Shown: positions 1 to 8,403 of the stretch, piece by piece
Layout of the letters: each line of letters opens with the position of its first letter
Numbering within the stretch: the first letter of the stretch is position 1
Position numbers and translations under genes: made by a program
From: Porticoccaceae bacterium
GTDB taxonomy: Bacteria; Pseudomonadota; Gammaproteobacteria; Pseudomonadales; Porticoccaceae
Direction of reading: 5' to 3'
NCBI GenBank assembly: GCA_023228865.1
Contig: JALOAH010000044.1
Coordinates: 1-38,370, forward strand
DNA: 38,370 nt
The notes under the pieces: generated by a model
What the model saw: the letters and a program-made list of their open reading frames with translations, nothing else
Database searches by the model: none
What the model was told of the DNA's origin: nothing

Positions 1-125
1 GCGTGGATGGTGGTGCGCCCAATGCGCGGCAGACGTGGAACCTGGAGAAGAGCGACCGCAACAAGCCGTTTGAGGGCTTTCACCGCTCGAAAATTCCCAA
101 CGTGCTCGCCAACAAGCCCAAGTGA
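1..125 (+). CDS. C-terminal end of an unrecognised protein (partial)
   Basis: An open frame runs from base 3 to a TGA at 123-125 and encodes the last 40 residues of a protein whose start lies outside the window. The tail is basic and ends in ...VLANKPK. I do not recognise the family from so short a piece. It lies on the same strand as the CoA ligase that follows 91 bases later, so the two may share a transcript. That it is coding is supported only by the open frame and a sensible residue composition. Confidence 0.5.
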   Translation, partial: VDGGAPNARQTWNLEKSDRNKPFEGFHRSKIPNVLANKPK

Positions 126-216
126 CGCCGCCAAAGGCACGGCGATTGGCGTCCCTGGCTTGTTGTACAAAGGGTGGTAAGTGGTTAAGGGTGTTTATAG
201 CTGAAAAGGTTTAAAG

Positions 217-1878
217 ATGGGTAAGCGGGACGATAAGTTTAGACGCGCCGAGCAAAAATGGGATTCCTGGAAAATGCAGGAATACAGTCAGCATGACCGG
301 GTATTGCCAAAAATTATTCAAGATAAAGCTTTAGCCCTGCCGAATCAGGTGGTTTTCCAGTTTGGCGACAACCAGATCAGTTTTGAACAACTGCATGTGC
401 GTACCAATCAGGTTGCCCACGGGTTTCGCGAGCTGGGTGTGGGTTACGGCCAGCACGTGGCGCTGATGCTGCCCAACTGCGCCGAGCACATTGACTGCTG
501 GCTTGGCCTCAATAAACTCGGCGCCGTTGATGTTCCCATCAACGTCGCCCTGCGCGGCAACGGCCTCGCCTACCAAATACACCACGGCGACTGTGTTGGC
601 CTGGTGGCAGACGAGGACTATCTTGACCATCTCGACAAAATTATCGGCCAGTTGACCCATCTGCGCTTTGTCATTGTGCTGCGCAGACAGCCCGGCGCCG
701 CCAGATTACCCCGCTGGACGAATATCGACAGCCTGGATTACAGGGATTTTGTTAAACGTCCCGAGATATCTCTGGATGTTAATGTCAATTTCAAGGATCT
801 GTCGAGCATACTCTATACCTCTGGAACCACAGGGCCGTCAAAAGGGGTAATGATTTCCCATCACTACTGGTACCAGGCGGCGGCCTCCTCGGTGAATTAC
901 GCCAGAATCACCGAGGACGACATTTTATATACACCGATGCCTTTTTTTCATTCTGCCGCCAGGGGTATGACCATTCTGCCAGCCATACTCGCCGATGCCA
1001 AAGCGGTGATGGTGGAGCGCTTCTCCGCCAGCGGCATGCTTGACGACGTGCGCCGTTGGGATTGCAGCGTCGCCAACTATATTGGCGGCATGATTTCCAT
1101 TCTCATGAAGCAGGAGCCCAATGAGCGGGATGGCGATAATCCCCTGCGCTTGATGGTGGGTGGCGCAGCGCCAGCGCCCTTGTGGCAAAGCTTTCAACAG
1201 CGCTATAACACCATGCTGCTTGAGTTGTACGGCCTCACCGAGTGCTTGTTCAACCTGGTCAATCCCTTTGATAACCGGCGACCGGGTTCCTGCGGCAAGC
1301 CCATCAACGGCTACCGCGTCAAAGTTGTCGATGACGATGACAACGACGTGCCGCCAGGCACGGTGGGTGAGATTCTCGTCCAGCCGGAATCCATGTTTCT
1401 GGGCACCAGCGGCTACTACAAAATGCCGGAAGAAACCCTCGATCTCACCCGCAATTTCTGGTTTCACACCGGTGATCTGGCGCGCATGGATGAGGAGGGT
1501 TATTTTTATTATGCCGACAGAAAGAAGCAGGCCATCAGGCGGCGCGGAGAAAATATTTCTTCTTTCGAGGTGGAATCCGTGATCAACGAGCACGACGCCG
1601 TGCTCGAATGCTGTGTTGTTGGTGTGCCCTCAGAATTGGGTGAAGAGGACGTCAAGGCCGTGGTTGTGTTGAAAGAGGGCTGCAGTCTTGACGAGGTGGA
1701 GTTGATCAGCTGGTGCAAGACGCGCATGGCTTACTTTTCCATTCCCCGCTATATTGCCTACCGCAGCAGTCTTCCGAAAACCCCCAGCGACCGGGTGGAA
1801 AAATACAAACTCAAGGACGAGGGTGTCACCAGCGATTGCTGGGATCTGGAGCTGGCTGGTATCGACCTGAAAAAATGA
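217..1878 (+). CDS. AMP-binding acyl-CoA ligase (ANL superfamily)
   Basis: Predicted to activate a carboxylic acid with ATP to an acyl-adenylate and then transfer it to CoA, in the cytoplasm. At 553 residues it has the normal family length. Visible motifs are the phosphate loop YTSGTTGPSKG (about residues 200-210), YGLTE (about 338), the HTGD hinge-side motif (about 417) and the GEN turn that follows ADRKKQAIRRRGEN. The C-terminal A10 motif reads KTPSDRVEKYK, so the usual GK is DR; the lysine that normally sits there is an arginine, and a nearby lysine may substitute. Overall it resembles CaiC-like or generic 'ATP-dependent acyl-CoA ligase' proteins. The substrate cannot be read from sequence. 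The ATG at 217 follows an AAAGG-type ribosome site. The next gene is an MFS transporter on the same strand, which suggests an uptake-and-activation pair. Confidence 0.88.
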   Translation: MGKRDDKFRRAEQKWDSWKMQEYSQHDRVLPKIIQDKALALPNQVVFQFGDNQISFEQLHVRTNQVAHGFRELGVGYGQHVALMLPNCAEHIDCWLGLNKLGAVDVPINVALRGNGLAYQIHHGDCVGLVADEDYLDHLDKIIGQLTHLRFVIVLRRQPGAARLPRWTNIDSLDYRDFVKRPEISLDVNVNFKDLSSILYTSGTTGPSKGVMISHHYWYQAAASSVNYARITEDDILYTPMPFFHSAARGMTILPAILADAKAVMVERFSASGMLDDVRRWDCSVANYIGGMISILMKQEPNERDGDNPLRLMVGGAAPAPLWQSFQQRYNTMLLELYGLTECLFNLVNPFDNRRPGSCGKPINGYRVKVVDDDDNDVPPGTVGEILVQPESMFLGTSGYYKMPEETLDLTRNFWFHTGDLARMDEEGYFYYADRKKQAIRRRGENISSFEVESVINEHDAVLECCVVGVPSELGEEDVKAVVVLKEGCSLDEVELISWCKTRMAYFSIPRYIAYRSSLPKTPSDRVEKYKLKDEGVTSDCWDLELAGIDLKK

Positions 1879-1978
1879 TGCCCTGCCCATGACAGGCGCG
1901 GAGAAAACCAGACAGTTTGTGGCGCTTGTCATTATCGTTGCTTGAGGCCTTTTCAGCCTTGAAAACAGGAAAAAAATA

Positions 1979-3295
1979 ATGAATCACACTACGAATAATG
2001 ACGCTATGGTTGAAAAACCGGGCTACAAATTTGTCGTTTTGGGGCTGGTTTTCCTCCATTACACACTGAACTATATGGATCGGCAGATCATCGCCATTTT
2101 GTCCGTGCCGATCCAGAATGAACTGCACCTCAGCGACATGCAGCTGGGGCTGTTAGGGGGCTTTGCCTTCGCGCTTTTTTATTCCACCTTCGCCATTCCC
2201 ATCGCGCTGCTTGCCGATAGATCCAGCCGCAAGCGCATCATGGCTGTTGCCATTGCGGTGTGGAGCGGATTCACGGCTCTCTGCGGTGTCGCCACCAATT
2301 TTTGGCAGCTGTTTGTCTTTCGTCTCGGTGTTGGAATTGGCGAGGCCGGCGGCGTTGCGCCTTCCTACTCGCTGTTGTCTGACTACTTTCCTCCCAACCA
2401 GCGGGGGCGAGCGCTTGCCGTGATCAGTTCCGGCATTCCCATCGGCTCCGCTCTTGGCCTGGTGCTTGGCGGTGTTGTTGCCGAATATTATGGCTGGCGC
2501 ATGGCGTTTATTTCGGTGGGTCTGTTTGGCGTTCTTGTTGCACCCATGATCTGGCTGGTTATTCGCGAGCCAGTGCGCGGCCGCTATGACAATATCGGCA
2601 AGCCTGAGGCGCCACAAAAAATTATGGATACCTTTCGCTGCGTGGTCGCCTGCCCCAGCTTTTGGTTGTTATCCCTGGGCATGGGCACCGGTGCCATGGT
2701 GCTTTACGGTTTTGGCTTCTGGTTGCCGGCATTTTTTCAACGCAGCCATGATTTGAGTCTTCAGGATACGGCATTGTTATTTGGCGCCCTGGTATTGATT
2801 GGCGGCCTGCTCGGCAATTTTCTCGGCGGTTGGTTTGGCGATAAACTCGGTTCCCACAAACCGCAATATTACGCCTACGTGCCCAGCATTGCCTTTGTCG
2901 TCGGCCTGCCGCTACTCATCGGCGCGCTGTGGGTGGACAATCTTCCCCTGGCTTTTTTCCTGTTTATCTTTCCCCAGGCCTGTGGTGTGATTGCCTCGTC
3001 ACCCGTAGGCGTTGCGGTGCAGAACCTCGGCTCCCCCGCCACCAGAACCACCTTTATTGCCTGCTATCTTTTTGTGGTCAACTTGCTGGGTCTCGGCCTG
3101 GGAGCTGTTGTTCTCGGCGCACTTTCAGACCTCCTCGCCGAGCGCTTTGTCGAAGATTCCCTGCGCTATTCCCTGCTTGTCTGTGCGGCACTCCTGTACC
3201 CCCTGGCGGCCATTTTTTACGCCCTTGCCGGCAGGCGCCTGCCCCGCGACTGGTACGGAGGAAAACCCGATTCTCTGGCGGACGGCAAAAAGTAG
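1979..3295 (+). CDS. MFS transporter, Spinster-like
   Basis: A 438-residue integral inner-membrane protein with about twelve hydrophobic segments. The N-terminal signature (YTLNYMDRQIIAIL) and the loop between helices 2 and 3 (LADRSSRKR) are typical of the Spinster-type branch of the major facilitator superfamily. In proteobacteria this branch often sits beside aromatic, steroid or fatty-acid degradation genes. The arginine-rich cytoplasmic loop and the conserved glycine-rich helices (RLGVGIGEAG) are intact, so it should be functional. It lies 100 bases after the CoA ligase on the same strand; a role in importing that enzyme's substrate is inference. The start at 1979 is an ATG preceded by a GGAAAAAA stretch, a modest ribosome site. 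Confidence 0.85.
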   Translation: MNHTTNNDAMVEKPGYKFVVLGLVFLHYTLNYMDRQIIAILSVPIQNELHLSDMQLGLLGGFAFALFYSTFAIPIALLADRSSRKRIMAVAIAVWSGFTALCGVATNFWQLFVFRLGVGIGEAGGVAPSYSLLSDYFPPNQRGRALAVISSGIPIGSALGLVLGGVVAEYYGWRMAFISVGLFGVLVAPMIWLVIREPVRGRYDNIGKPEAPQKIMDTFRCVVACPSFWLLSLGMGTGAMVLYGFGFWLPAFFQRSHDLSLQDTALLFGALVLIGGLLGNFLGGWFGDKLGSHKPQYYAYVPSIAFVVGLPLLIGALWVDNLPLAFFLFIFPQACGVIASSPVGVAVQNLGSPATRTTFIACYLFVVNLLGLGLGAVVLGALSDLLAERFVEDSLRYSLLVCAALLYPLAAIFYALAGRRLPRDWYGGKPDSLADGKK

Positions 3296-3345
3296 CGTTC
3301 TACCTGGGCGCGCCAGTGGCATTCCTTTACATGGCGACAGGCTAC

Positions 3346-3497
3346 TAGTGTTGCTTCAATTTGATATTGTCTGCCATAAATAATCTTCAGACATCGCCAG
3401 CAGGGCTGGCTCCTACAAATAAATGATTATTCGGTAGGAGCCAGCCCTGCTGGCGATGGCAGCTCGATAAGACAAAATTAAATTGAAAGAGTGCTAG
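3346..3497. repeat. MITE/REP-like inverted-repeat element
   Basis: A perfect 25-bp inverted repeat (3392-3416 and 3434-3458) flanks a 17-base loop. It carries the GGAGCCAGCCCTGCTGGCGA-type sequence familiar from Pseudomonas REP palindromes. Outside it a second, imperfect inverted repeat is present (3355-3372 against 3470-3487, 16 of 18 positions complementary), and CTAG occurs at both outer edges. The nested arrangement suggests a small non-autonomous element rather than a simple terminator. Its right edge abuts the helicase fragment at 3498. It could still end transcription of the MFS gene as a hairpin, but it lacks a T-run. Confidence 0.7.
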
Positions 3498-3902
3498 CTG
3501 AAAAAAAGCAACAAAATTGCCAAAACCCTCAAGGACGCTCTGGCTCCAACGTCCAAGGTGCTGTTGACGGCCACACCGCTGCAGAACTCACTGCTGGAGC
3601 TCTATGGCCTCGTGAGTATTCTGGATGAGCGGGTGTTCGGCGATCTCGACAGCTTCCGCAGTCAGTATGGGCGAATCACCGATCAACAAACCTTTGCCGG
3701 CCTGAAACAGCGCATTGCTCCTGTATGCAAACGCACCCTGCGCCAACAGGTTCAGGCCTATGTTTCCTACGCCAAACGCATTCCGCTGGTGCAGACCTTT
3801 ACCCCATCCAGCGATGAACAGCGGCTTTATACATTGGTCTCCGACTACCTGCGCCGGACAGAACAAGAAGTTTGTTTTTACTTTTCAGATATGAATCACT
3901 GA
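3498..3902 (+). pseudogene. Internal fragment of an SNF2-family helicase gene
   Basis: The frame is open from 3498, just after an in-frame TAG at the edge of the repeat element, to 3902. It encodes the helicase motif III region KVLLTATPLQNSLLELYGL and the following linker of a Swi2/Snf2 ATPase. There is no Walker A or DEAH motif upstream and no RecA2 domain downstream, whereas complete relatives are around 1000 residues. The similarity ends near residue RRTEQ, and the last dozen codons look like out-of-context sequence. This is a relic cut at both sides, probably from an earlier defence gene. It is distinct from the intact SNF2 gene at 23355. An isolated functional peptide is unlikely. Confidence 0.8.
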
Positions 3903-4273
3903 AGCTTAAAATTTCGTCATCTCCTCGATTTCACATAAAAGTTTATTCAAGTGCCCATGGCCGCTGAAAAAGGAATAATGCGGCACAGCCAATGCCCGCT
4001 TTTGGGCGAAAGGAGTCATCTATAGCGCCGAAAATATGAGGTTTACTGAGGTTGCAGATTTGCCCTCGCTGGTTGCATGGCTCTTGAAGTTGCCTGAATT
4101 ACGCGCAATTACGCATAGGGCACCGAAACTCCGCATAATTTGACAGATTCTCGGTCTGCTTTTCCGAATTAAGCCCTTATAATTTAATTTCAGCTCACAA
4201 AATATAAGACAAAAATTAAACCTGTGATAAGCTCCGCTATTACCTAAAAAACCAGACTCTCAGAGGCACAGCC
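3903..4273. other. Gene-free stretch upstream of the hsd locus
   Basis: This AT-rich 370-base interval lies between the helicase relic and the HTH gene. No coding frame is credible. A TATAAT hexamer occurs near 4178-4190, and a TTGACA near 4139 is too far from it to pair as a standard promoter. The promoter of the HTH/hsd genes must lie here, but I cannot place it with confidence. Confidence 0.4.
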
Positions 4274-4477
4274 ATGATCCGCTGCCATCTCGCCCGCATG
4301 ATGGGCGAACACAAGATGCGTATTGCCGACGTTGCCAGAAAAACCGGGCTCAGCCGCGCCACTATCACGCTGCTCTATAAAGAGACGGCTCAGAAGGTGG
4401 ATCTCGAAGCCATTGAAAAGCTGTGCCTGCTGTTTGAATGCCAGGTAGGCGATCTGCTTGAGATGACCCAAGCATAA
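4274..4477 (+). CDS. Small HTH regulator (XRE/Cro-C1 type)
   Basis: A 67-residue protein that is almost entirely one helix-turn-helix domain. The recognition region reads VARKTGLSRATITLLYKE and is followed by the C-terminal VGDLLE signature common in small Cro/C1-type regulators. It lies 68 bases upstream of hsdM on the same strand. By position it is likely to control expression of the restriction-modification genes, as controller-type proteins do in other systems. That role is inference: no operator repeats were identified. It has no partner toxin-like gene next to it, so an orphan antitoxin is less likely. Confidence 0.75.
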   Translation: MIRCHLARMMGEHKMRIADVARKTGLSRATITLLYKETAQKVDLEAIEKLCLLFECQVGDLLEMTQA

Positions 4478-4545
4478 TCAGATTAGCGGGCATTAACCAA
4501 AAGTCGCCCTTACACGATGTGAATGAATTAAAACAGGAAAAATGA

Positions 4546-6117
4546 ATGACAAGCTCACAGCAACGCGCCGCCCTGCAACGCCAAATCTGGGCCATTGCCA
4601 ACGATGTACGCGGCGCCGTGGACGGCTGGGACTTCAAGCAATATGTGCTGGGAGCCCTGTTCTACCGCTTTATCAGTGAAAACTTTGCCAGCTACATTGA
4701 AGGCGGCGACGACAGTGTCAACTACGCCGAGTTGCCCGACAGCGTCATCACCCCGGAGATCAAGGATGACGCCATCAAAACCAAGGGCTACTTCATTTAC
4801 CCCAGCCAGTTGTTTGCCACGGTCGCCAAGGGCGCCAATACGAACGAAAGCCTGAATACCGACCTGGCCGCCATCTTTGCCGCCATTGAAGCCTCCGCCA
4901 GCGGCTACCCGTCCGAGGGCGACATTAAGGGTCTGTTTGCGGATTTCGACACCACCAGCAATCGCCTGGGGAACACCGTAAAGGACAAGAACACCCGCCT
5001 CGCCGCCGTGCTTAAAGGTGTGGCCGGGCTGGACTTTTTTGGAAACAATGGGGGCGCATTTGATGCAGCCCATATCGACCTGTTCGGCGATGCCTACGAA
5101 TTCCTGATCTCCAACTACGCCGCCAACGCCGGTAAATCCGGTGGCGAGTTCTTTACCCCGCAGCATGTTTCCAAGCTGATTGCCCAGTTGGCCATGCACA
5201 AGCAAACCAGCGTCAACAAAATTTATGACCCCGCCGCCGGCTCCGGCTCGCTGCTGCTGCAAGCGAAAAAGCATTTCGACGCCCACATTATCGAAGAGGG
5301 CTTCTACGGCCAGGAAATCAACCACACCACCTACAACCTGGCGCGGATGAACATGTTTCTGCACAACATCAACTACGACAAGTTCAACATCCAGCTCGGC
5401 AATACCCTGATTGACCCCCATTTTGGCGATGACAAACCCTTCGACGCCATCGTTTCCAACCCGCCCTATTCGGTGAAGTGGATCGGCAGCGACGACCCCA
5501 CACTGATCAACGACGACCGCTTTGCTCCGGCCGGCGTGCTCGCGCCCAAATCCAAGGCCGACTTTGCCTTTGTGCTGCACGCACTCAGCTACCTCTCCAG
5601 CAAGGGCCGCGCCGCCATCGTCTGCTTCCCCGGAATTTTCTATCGCGGTGGTGCCGAGCAGAAGATCCGTCAATATCTGGTGGACAACAACTACGTGGAA
5701 ACGGTGATCTCGCTCGCGCCCAACCTGTTCTACGGCACCACCATCGCCGTGAACATATTGGTACTGTCTAAGCACAAAACCGACACCAGCACCCAGTTTA
5801 TCGACGCCAGCGCCCTGTTCAAGAAGGAAACCAACAACAATATCCTTACTGACGCCCACGTCGAACAGATCATGCAGGCCTTCGACAGCAAGGCCAACAT
5901 CGACCATTTTTCACGCTCTGTTCCGTTAGACAAAATCACTGAGAACGACTACAACCTGTCGGTCAGTAGCTATGTGGAAGCGAAAGATACCCGCGAGCAG
6001 GTGGACATCACCCAGCTCAATGCCGAGCTGAAAACCACCGTCGCCCGAATTGACCAGCTGCGCGCAGACATCGATGCGATTGTGGCGGAAATTGAGGGTG
6101 AGGATCAGGACGCATGA
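4546..6117 (+). CDS. hsdM: Type I restriction-modification methyltransferase subunit HsdM
   Basis: The modification subunit of a type I R-M complex; it transfers a methyl group from S-adenosylmethionine to adenine N6 at the site chosen by HsdS. At 523 residues it matches the type IC (EcoR124I-like) size. It shows an N-terminal HsdM_N-type helical domain, the SAM-binding motif [10 protein letters not shown] (from about D228) and catalytic motif IV NPPY (N305). The start at 4546 follows an AGGAAA ribosome site; an ATG four bases earlier is in a different frame. The stop overlaps the hsdS start (ATGA), so the two are translationally coupled. All key motifs are intact. Confidence 0.96.
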   Translation: MTSSQQRAALQRQIWAIANDVRGAVDGWDFKQYVLGALFYRFISENFASYIEGGDDSVNYAELPDSVITPEIKDDAIKTKGYFIYPSQLFATVAKGANTNESLNTDLAAIFAAIEASASGYPSEGDIKGLFADFDTTSNRLGNTVKDKNTRLAAVLKGVAGLDFFGNNGGAFDAAHIDLFGDAYEFLISNYAANAGKSGGEFFTPQHVSKLIAQLAMHKQTSVNKIYDPAAGSGSLLLQAKKHFDAHIIEEGFYGQEINHTTYNLARMNMFLHNINYDKFNIQLGNTLIDPHFGDDKPFDAIVSNPPYSVKWIGSDDPTLINDDRFAPAGVLAPKSKADFAFVLHALSYLSSKGRAAIVCFPGIFYRGGAEQKIRQYLVDNNYVETVISLAPNLFYGTTIAVNILVLSKHKTDTSTQFIDASALFKKETNNNILTDAHVEQIMQAFDSKANIDHFSRSVPLDKITENDYNLSVSSYVEAKDTREQVDITQLNAELKTTVARIDQLRADIDAIVAEIEGEDQDA

Positions 6118-7304
6118 GCGAGTTAAGCTTTATTGAGAGGCTGCTGGATGGGGTTGAGGTGGAGTGGAAGCCACTGGGCGAAGTCGGCGAGTTTATACGC
6201 GGTAATGGAATGCAAAAGAAGGATTTTGTTGAAGCCGGTTTTCCAGCAATACATTATGGCCAAATCTATACAAGATATGGTTTGTCAGCCGAAAAGACAT
6301 TCACATTTGTATCCAACGAATTGGCTGGAAAATTAAAGAAAGCCAAAAACAATGATCTCTTGTTAGCCACGACTTCAGAGAACGATGAAGATGTGGTTAA
6401 GCCACTGGCATGGCTTGGTGATGACGCTGCAATTTCTGGTGATATGATGCTATTTAGGCACAGCCAAAACGTCAAATATCTAGCCCACTTTTTTCAAACA
6501 AACACGTTTCAAGAGCAGAAAAGAAAATATATTACCGGCGCAAAAGTTCGTAGGGTTTCTAGTGGCGATTTGGCAAAAATACCTGTCCCCATCCCCTGCC
6601 CAAACAACCAAAAAAAATCCCTTGAGATCCAGGCCGAAATCGTCCGCATTCTGGACGCATTTACCGCCCATACCGCCGAGCTTACCGCCGAGCTTACCGC
6701 CCGCAAAAAACAATACAACTACTATCGCGACCAGCTGCTGAGCTTTCAAGAAGGGGAAGTGGAGTGGAAGACTCTTGGTGAGGTTGCGGAGTTTCGGCGA
6801 GGCACGGCTATTACTAAGAAACAGACTACAAGCGGAGATATTCCCGTAGTTGCAAATGGTCCATTGCCAACATACTTCCATGGGGAGCAAAACAGAGAAG
6901 GTGAGACGGTCGTAATTGCCAGATCAGGGGCGTATGCAGGTTATGTCAGTTATTGGAATCAGCCTATATTTTTAACTGACGCCTTTAGCGTTCATCCTGA
7001 TACGAAAATCCTTACCCCCAAGTTTGTTTACCACATTCTTCAGAATAAGCAGGACCATATCCACGCAATGAAGAAAGGTGCTGGCGTTCCTCATGTTCGA
7101 GTAAAGGAATTTGAGTCTTATTCTGTGCCCATTCCATCCTTGGGTGAACAAACCCGCATCGTAGCTATCCTCGATAAATTCGACGCCCTGACCAACTCCA
7201 TAACCGAAGGCCTGCCCCGCGAAATCGCCCTCCGCAAAAAGCAATACGAATACTACCGCGACTTGCTGCTGAGTTTCCCCAAGTCTGAAGATGTGGTGGC
7301 CTGA
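6114..7304 (+). CDS. hsdS: Type I restriction-modification specificity subunit HsdS
   Basis: The DNA-recognition subunit, 396 residues, built from two target-recognition domains and two conserved helical regions. Each domain begins with the repeated motif VEW-K-LGEV (near the start and again at about residue 219). The central conserved region (about 178-212, [12 protein letters not shown]...) and the C-terminal one (about 352-385, [12 protein letters not shown]) resemble each other, as in type IC HsdS. Two tandem TAEL repeats lie in the central helix, the spacer that sets the distance between the two half-sites. The recognition sequence cannot be predicted. Base composition in the first target-recognition domain is more AT-rich than in hsdM, as expected for horizontally exchanged recognition domains. 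Confidence 0.95.
   Translation: MSELSFIERLLDGVEVEWKPLGEVGEFIRGNGMQKKDFVEAGFPAIHYGQIYTRYGLSAEKTFTFVSNELAGKLKKAKNNDLLLATTSENDEDVVKPLAWLGDDAAISGDMMLFRHSQNVKYLAHFFQTNTFQEQKRKYITGAKVRRVSSGDLAKIPVPIPCPNNQKKSLEIQAEIVRILDAFTAHTAELTAELTARKKQYNYYRDQLLSFQEGEVEWKTLGEVAEFRRGTAITKKQTTSGDIPVVANGPLPTYFHGEQNREGETVVIARSGAYAGYVSYWNQPIFLTDAFSVHPDTKILTPKFVYHILQNKQDHIHAMKKGAGVPHVRVKEFESYSVPIPSLGEQTRIVAILDKFDALTNSITEGLPREIALRKKQYEYYRDLLLSFPKSEDVVA
6672..6695 (+). repeat. Two 12-bp tandem repeats encoding TAEL in the HsdS spacer
   Basis: The unit ACCGCCGAGCTT occurs twice in direct succession and is followed by a half unit. It encodes Thr-Ala-Glu-Leu twice. In the EcoR124 family, two against three copies of the same tetrapeptide are known to change the non-specific spacer of the target by one base. 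Slippage here would keep the frame. Confidence 0.9.
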
Positions 7305-7396
7305 TATGCACAGGACACTCGGGGAAGTAAGATACCCAATCCCAGCCCACAGCGCGTGCAGGGATTCTATAAAAACCAGGGAGCATGGAGGTTCCA

Positions 7397-8395
7397 ATGA
7401 CCAATAGCATCGAGATATTCCAATCAGACGACGGCCAGGTACAGCTGAATATCAGGCTGGAGCAGGAAACCTTATGGCTCACGCAAGCACAGATAGCTGA
7501 GTTGTTTCAGGTAAAACCGCAAAATATCACTCAGCATTTGAAAAATGTTTTTGATGACGGTGAGTTACAGGAGGCTGCAACTTGTAAGGATTTCTTACAA
7601 GTTCAAATAGAGGGTAGTAGAGAGGTTGAGCGTAAACGCAAATTCTACAACCTGGATGCCGTTATCTCCGTCGGTTACCGCGTTAGTTCATTCCGCGCTA
7701 CACAATTCCGCATCTGGGCAACCCGCACCCTGAAACAGCATCTGGTGCAGGGTTACACCCTGAACCAGCGCCGCCTGCAGGAGCGCGGCATTGAGTTTGA
7801 GCAAGCGGTTGCCTTGCTGTCGCGCACCCTGGCCAACCAGCAGCTGGTCAACCCCGCGGGTGAGGCGGTGCTCGCCGTCATCAGCGACTACGCCCGCAGC
7901 TGGAGCCTGCTGCAGGGTTATGACGAGCAAAGCCTGGGGGCATTGCCCAACAGGCAAGCCAGCATGCGCGCGCTGCTGCTGGATGATGCCCTGATCGCCA
8001 TTGCCGAACTGAAAAAGACGCTGATCGCCAAGGGCGAAGCCACAGCACTGTTCGGCCAACTGCGCGGCGCTGGCCTGGCGTCGGCTCTGGCTACTATCGA
8101 ACAGGGTTTTGGCGACGAGCTGTTTTACCCCAATGTGGCCAGCCGCGCCGCCCATCTGCTCTATTTTGTGATTAAGAACCACCCCTTGGCCGACGGCAAC
8201 AAGCGCAGCGGTTCATTTTTGTTTTTGTGGTATTTGCGCGTCAACCAGCACCTGTTGGCCAAGCCAGTTGAAGAGCTGATCAACGACAATACCCTGGTGG
8301 CGTTGGCATTGCTGGTGGCTGAAAGCCAGCCCGATCAGAAAGAGCTGATGATTCGACTGGTCGAGCACTTTATCCTGCTTAAGGCGGATAGCTGA
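7397..8395 (+). CDS. RhuM-family protein with C-terminal Fic/Doc domain
   Basis: The N-terminal half carries the RhuM-type signature ([46 protein letters not shown]). The C-terminal third carries a Doc-like Fic motif [11 protein letters not shown] at about residue 261, with the catalytic histidine, aspartate, asparagine and lysine in place. Fic/Doc domains transfer AMP or phosphate to target proteins, but the target here is unknown. I chose the ATG at 7397 because GGAGG precedes it at good spacing; the upstream in-frame ATG at 7385 lacks that. The gene sits between hsdS and hsdR, a position where such accessory genes are often found in type I loci. It is 80 to 90 bases from hsdS and 8 bases from hsdR, so it is probably in the same operon. 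Confidence 0.88.
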   Translation: MTNSIEIFQSDDGQVQLNIRLEQETLWLTQAQIAELFQVKPQNITQHLKNVFDDGELQEAATCKDFLQVQIEGSREVERKRKFYNLDAVISVGYRVSSFRATQFRIWATRTLKQHLVQGYTLNQRRLQERGIEFEQAVALLSRTLANQQLVNPAGEAVLAVISDYARSWSLLQGYDEQSLGALPNRQASMRALLLDDALIAIAELKKTLIAKGEATALFGQLRGAGLASALATIEQGFGDELFYPNVASRAAHLLYFVIKNHPLADGNKRSGSFLFLWYLRVNQHLLAKPVEELINDNTLVALALLVAESQPDQKELMIRLVEHFILLKADS

Positions 8396-8403
8396 GAATA
8401 ACT

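Noticed and set aside
3392..3458. Simple transcription terminator of the MFS gene
   Set aside because: No T-run follows, and a second outer inverted repeat shows it is part of a larger element, although it could still slow transcription.
4555..5907. 450-aa open frame opposite hsdM
   Set aside because: Antisense shadow of a GC-rich gene with complete motifs on the plus strand; composition is Val/Gly/His-rich and has no ribosome site.
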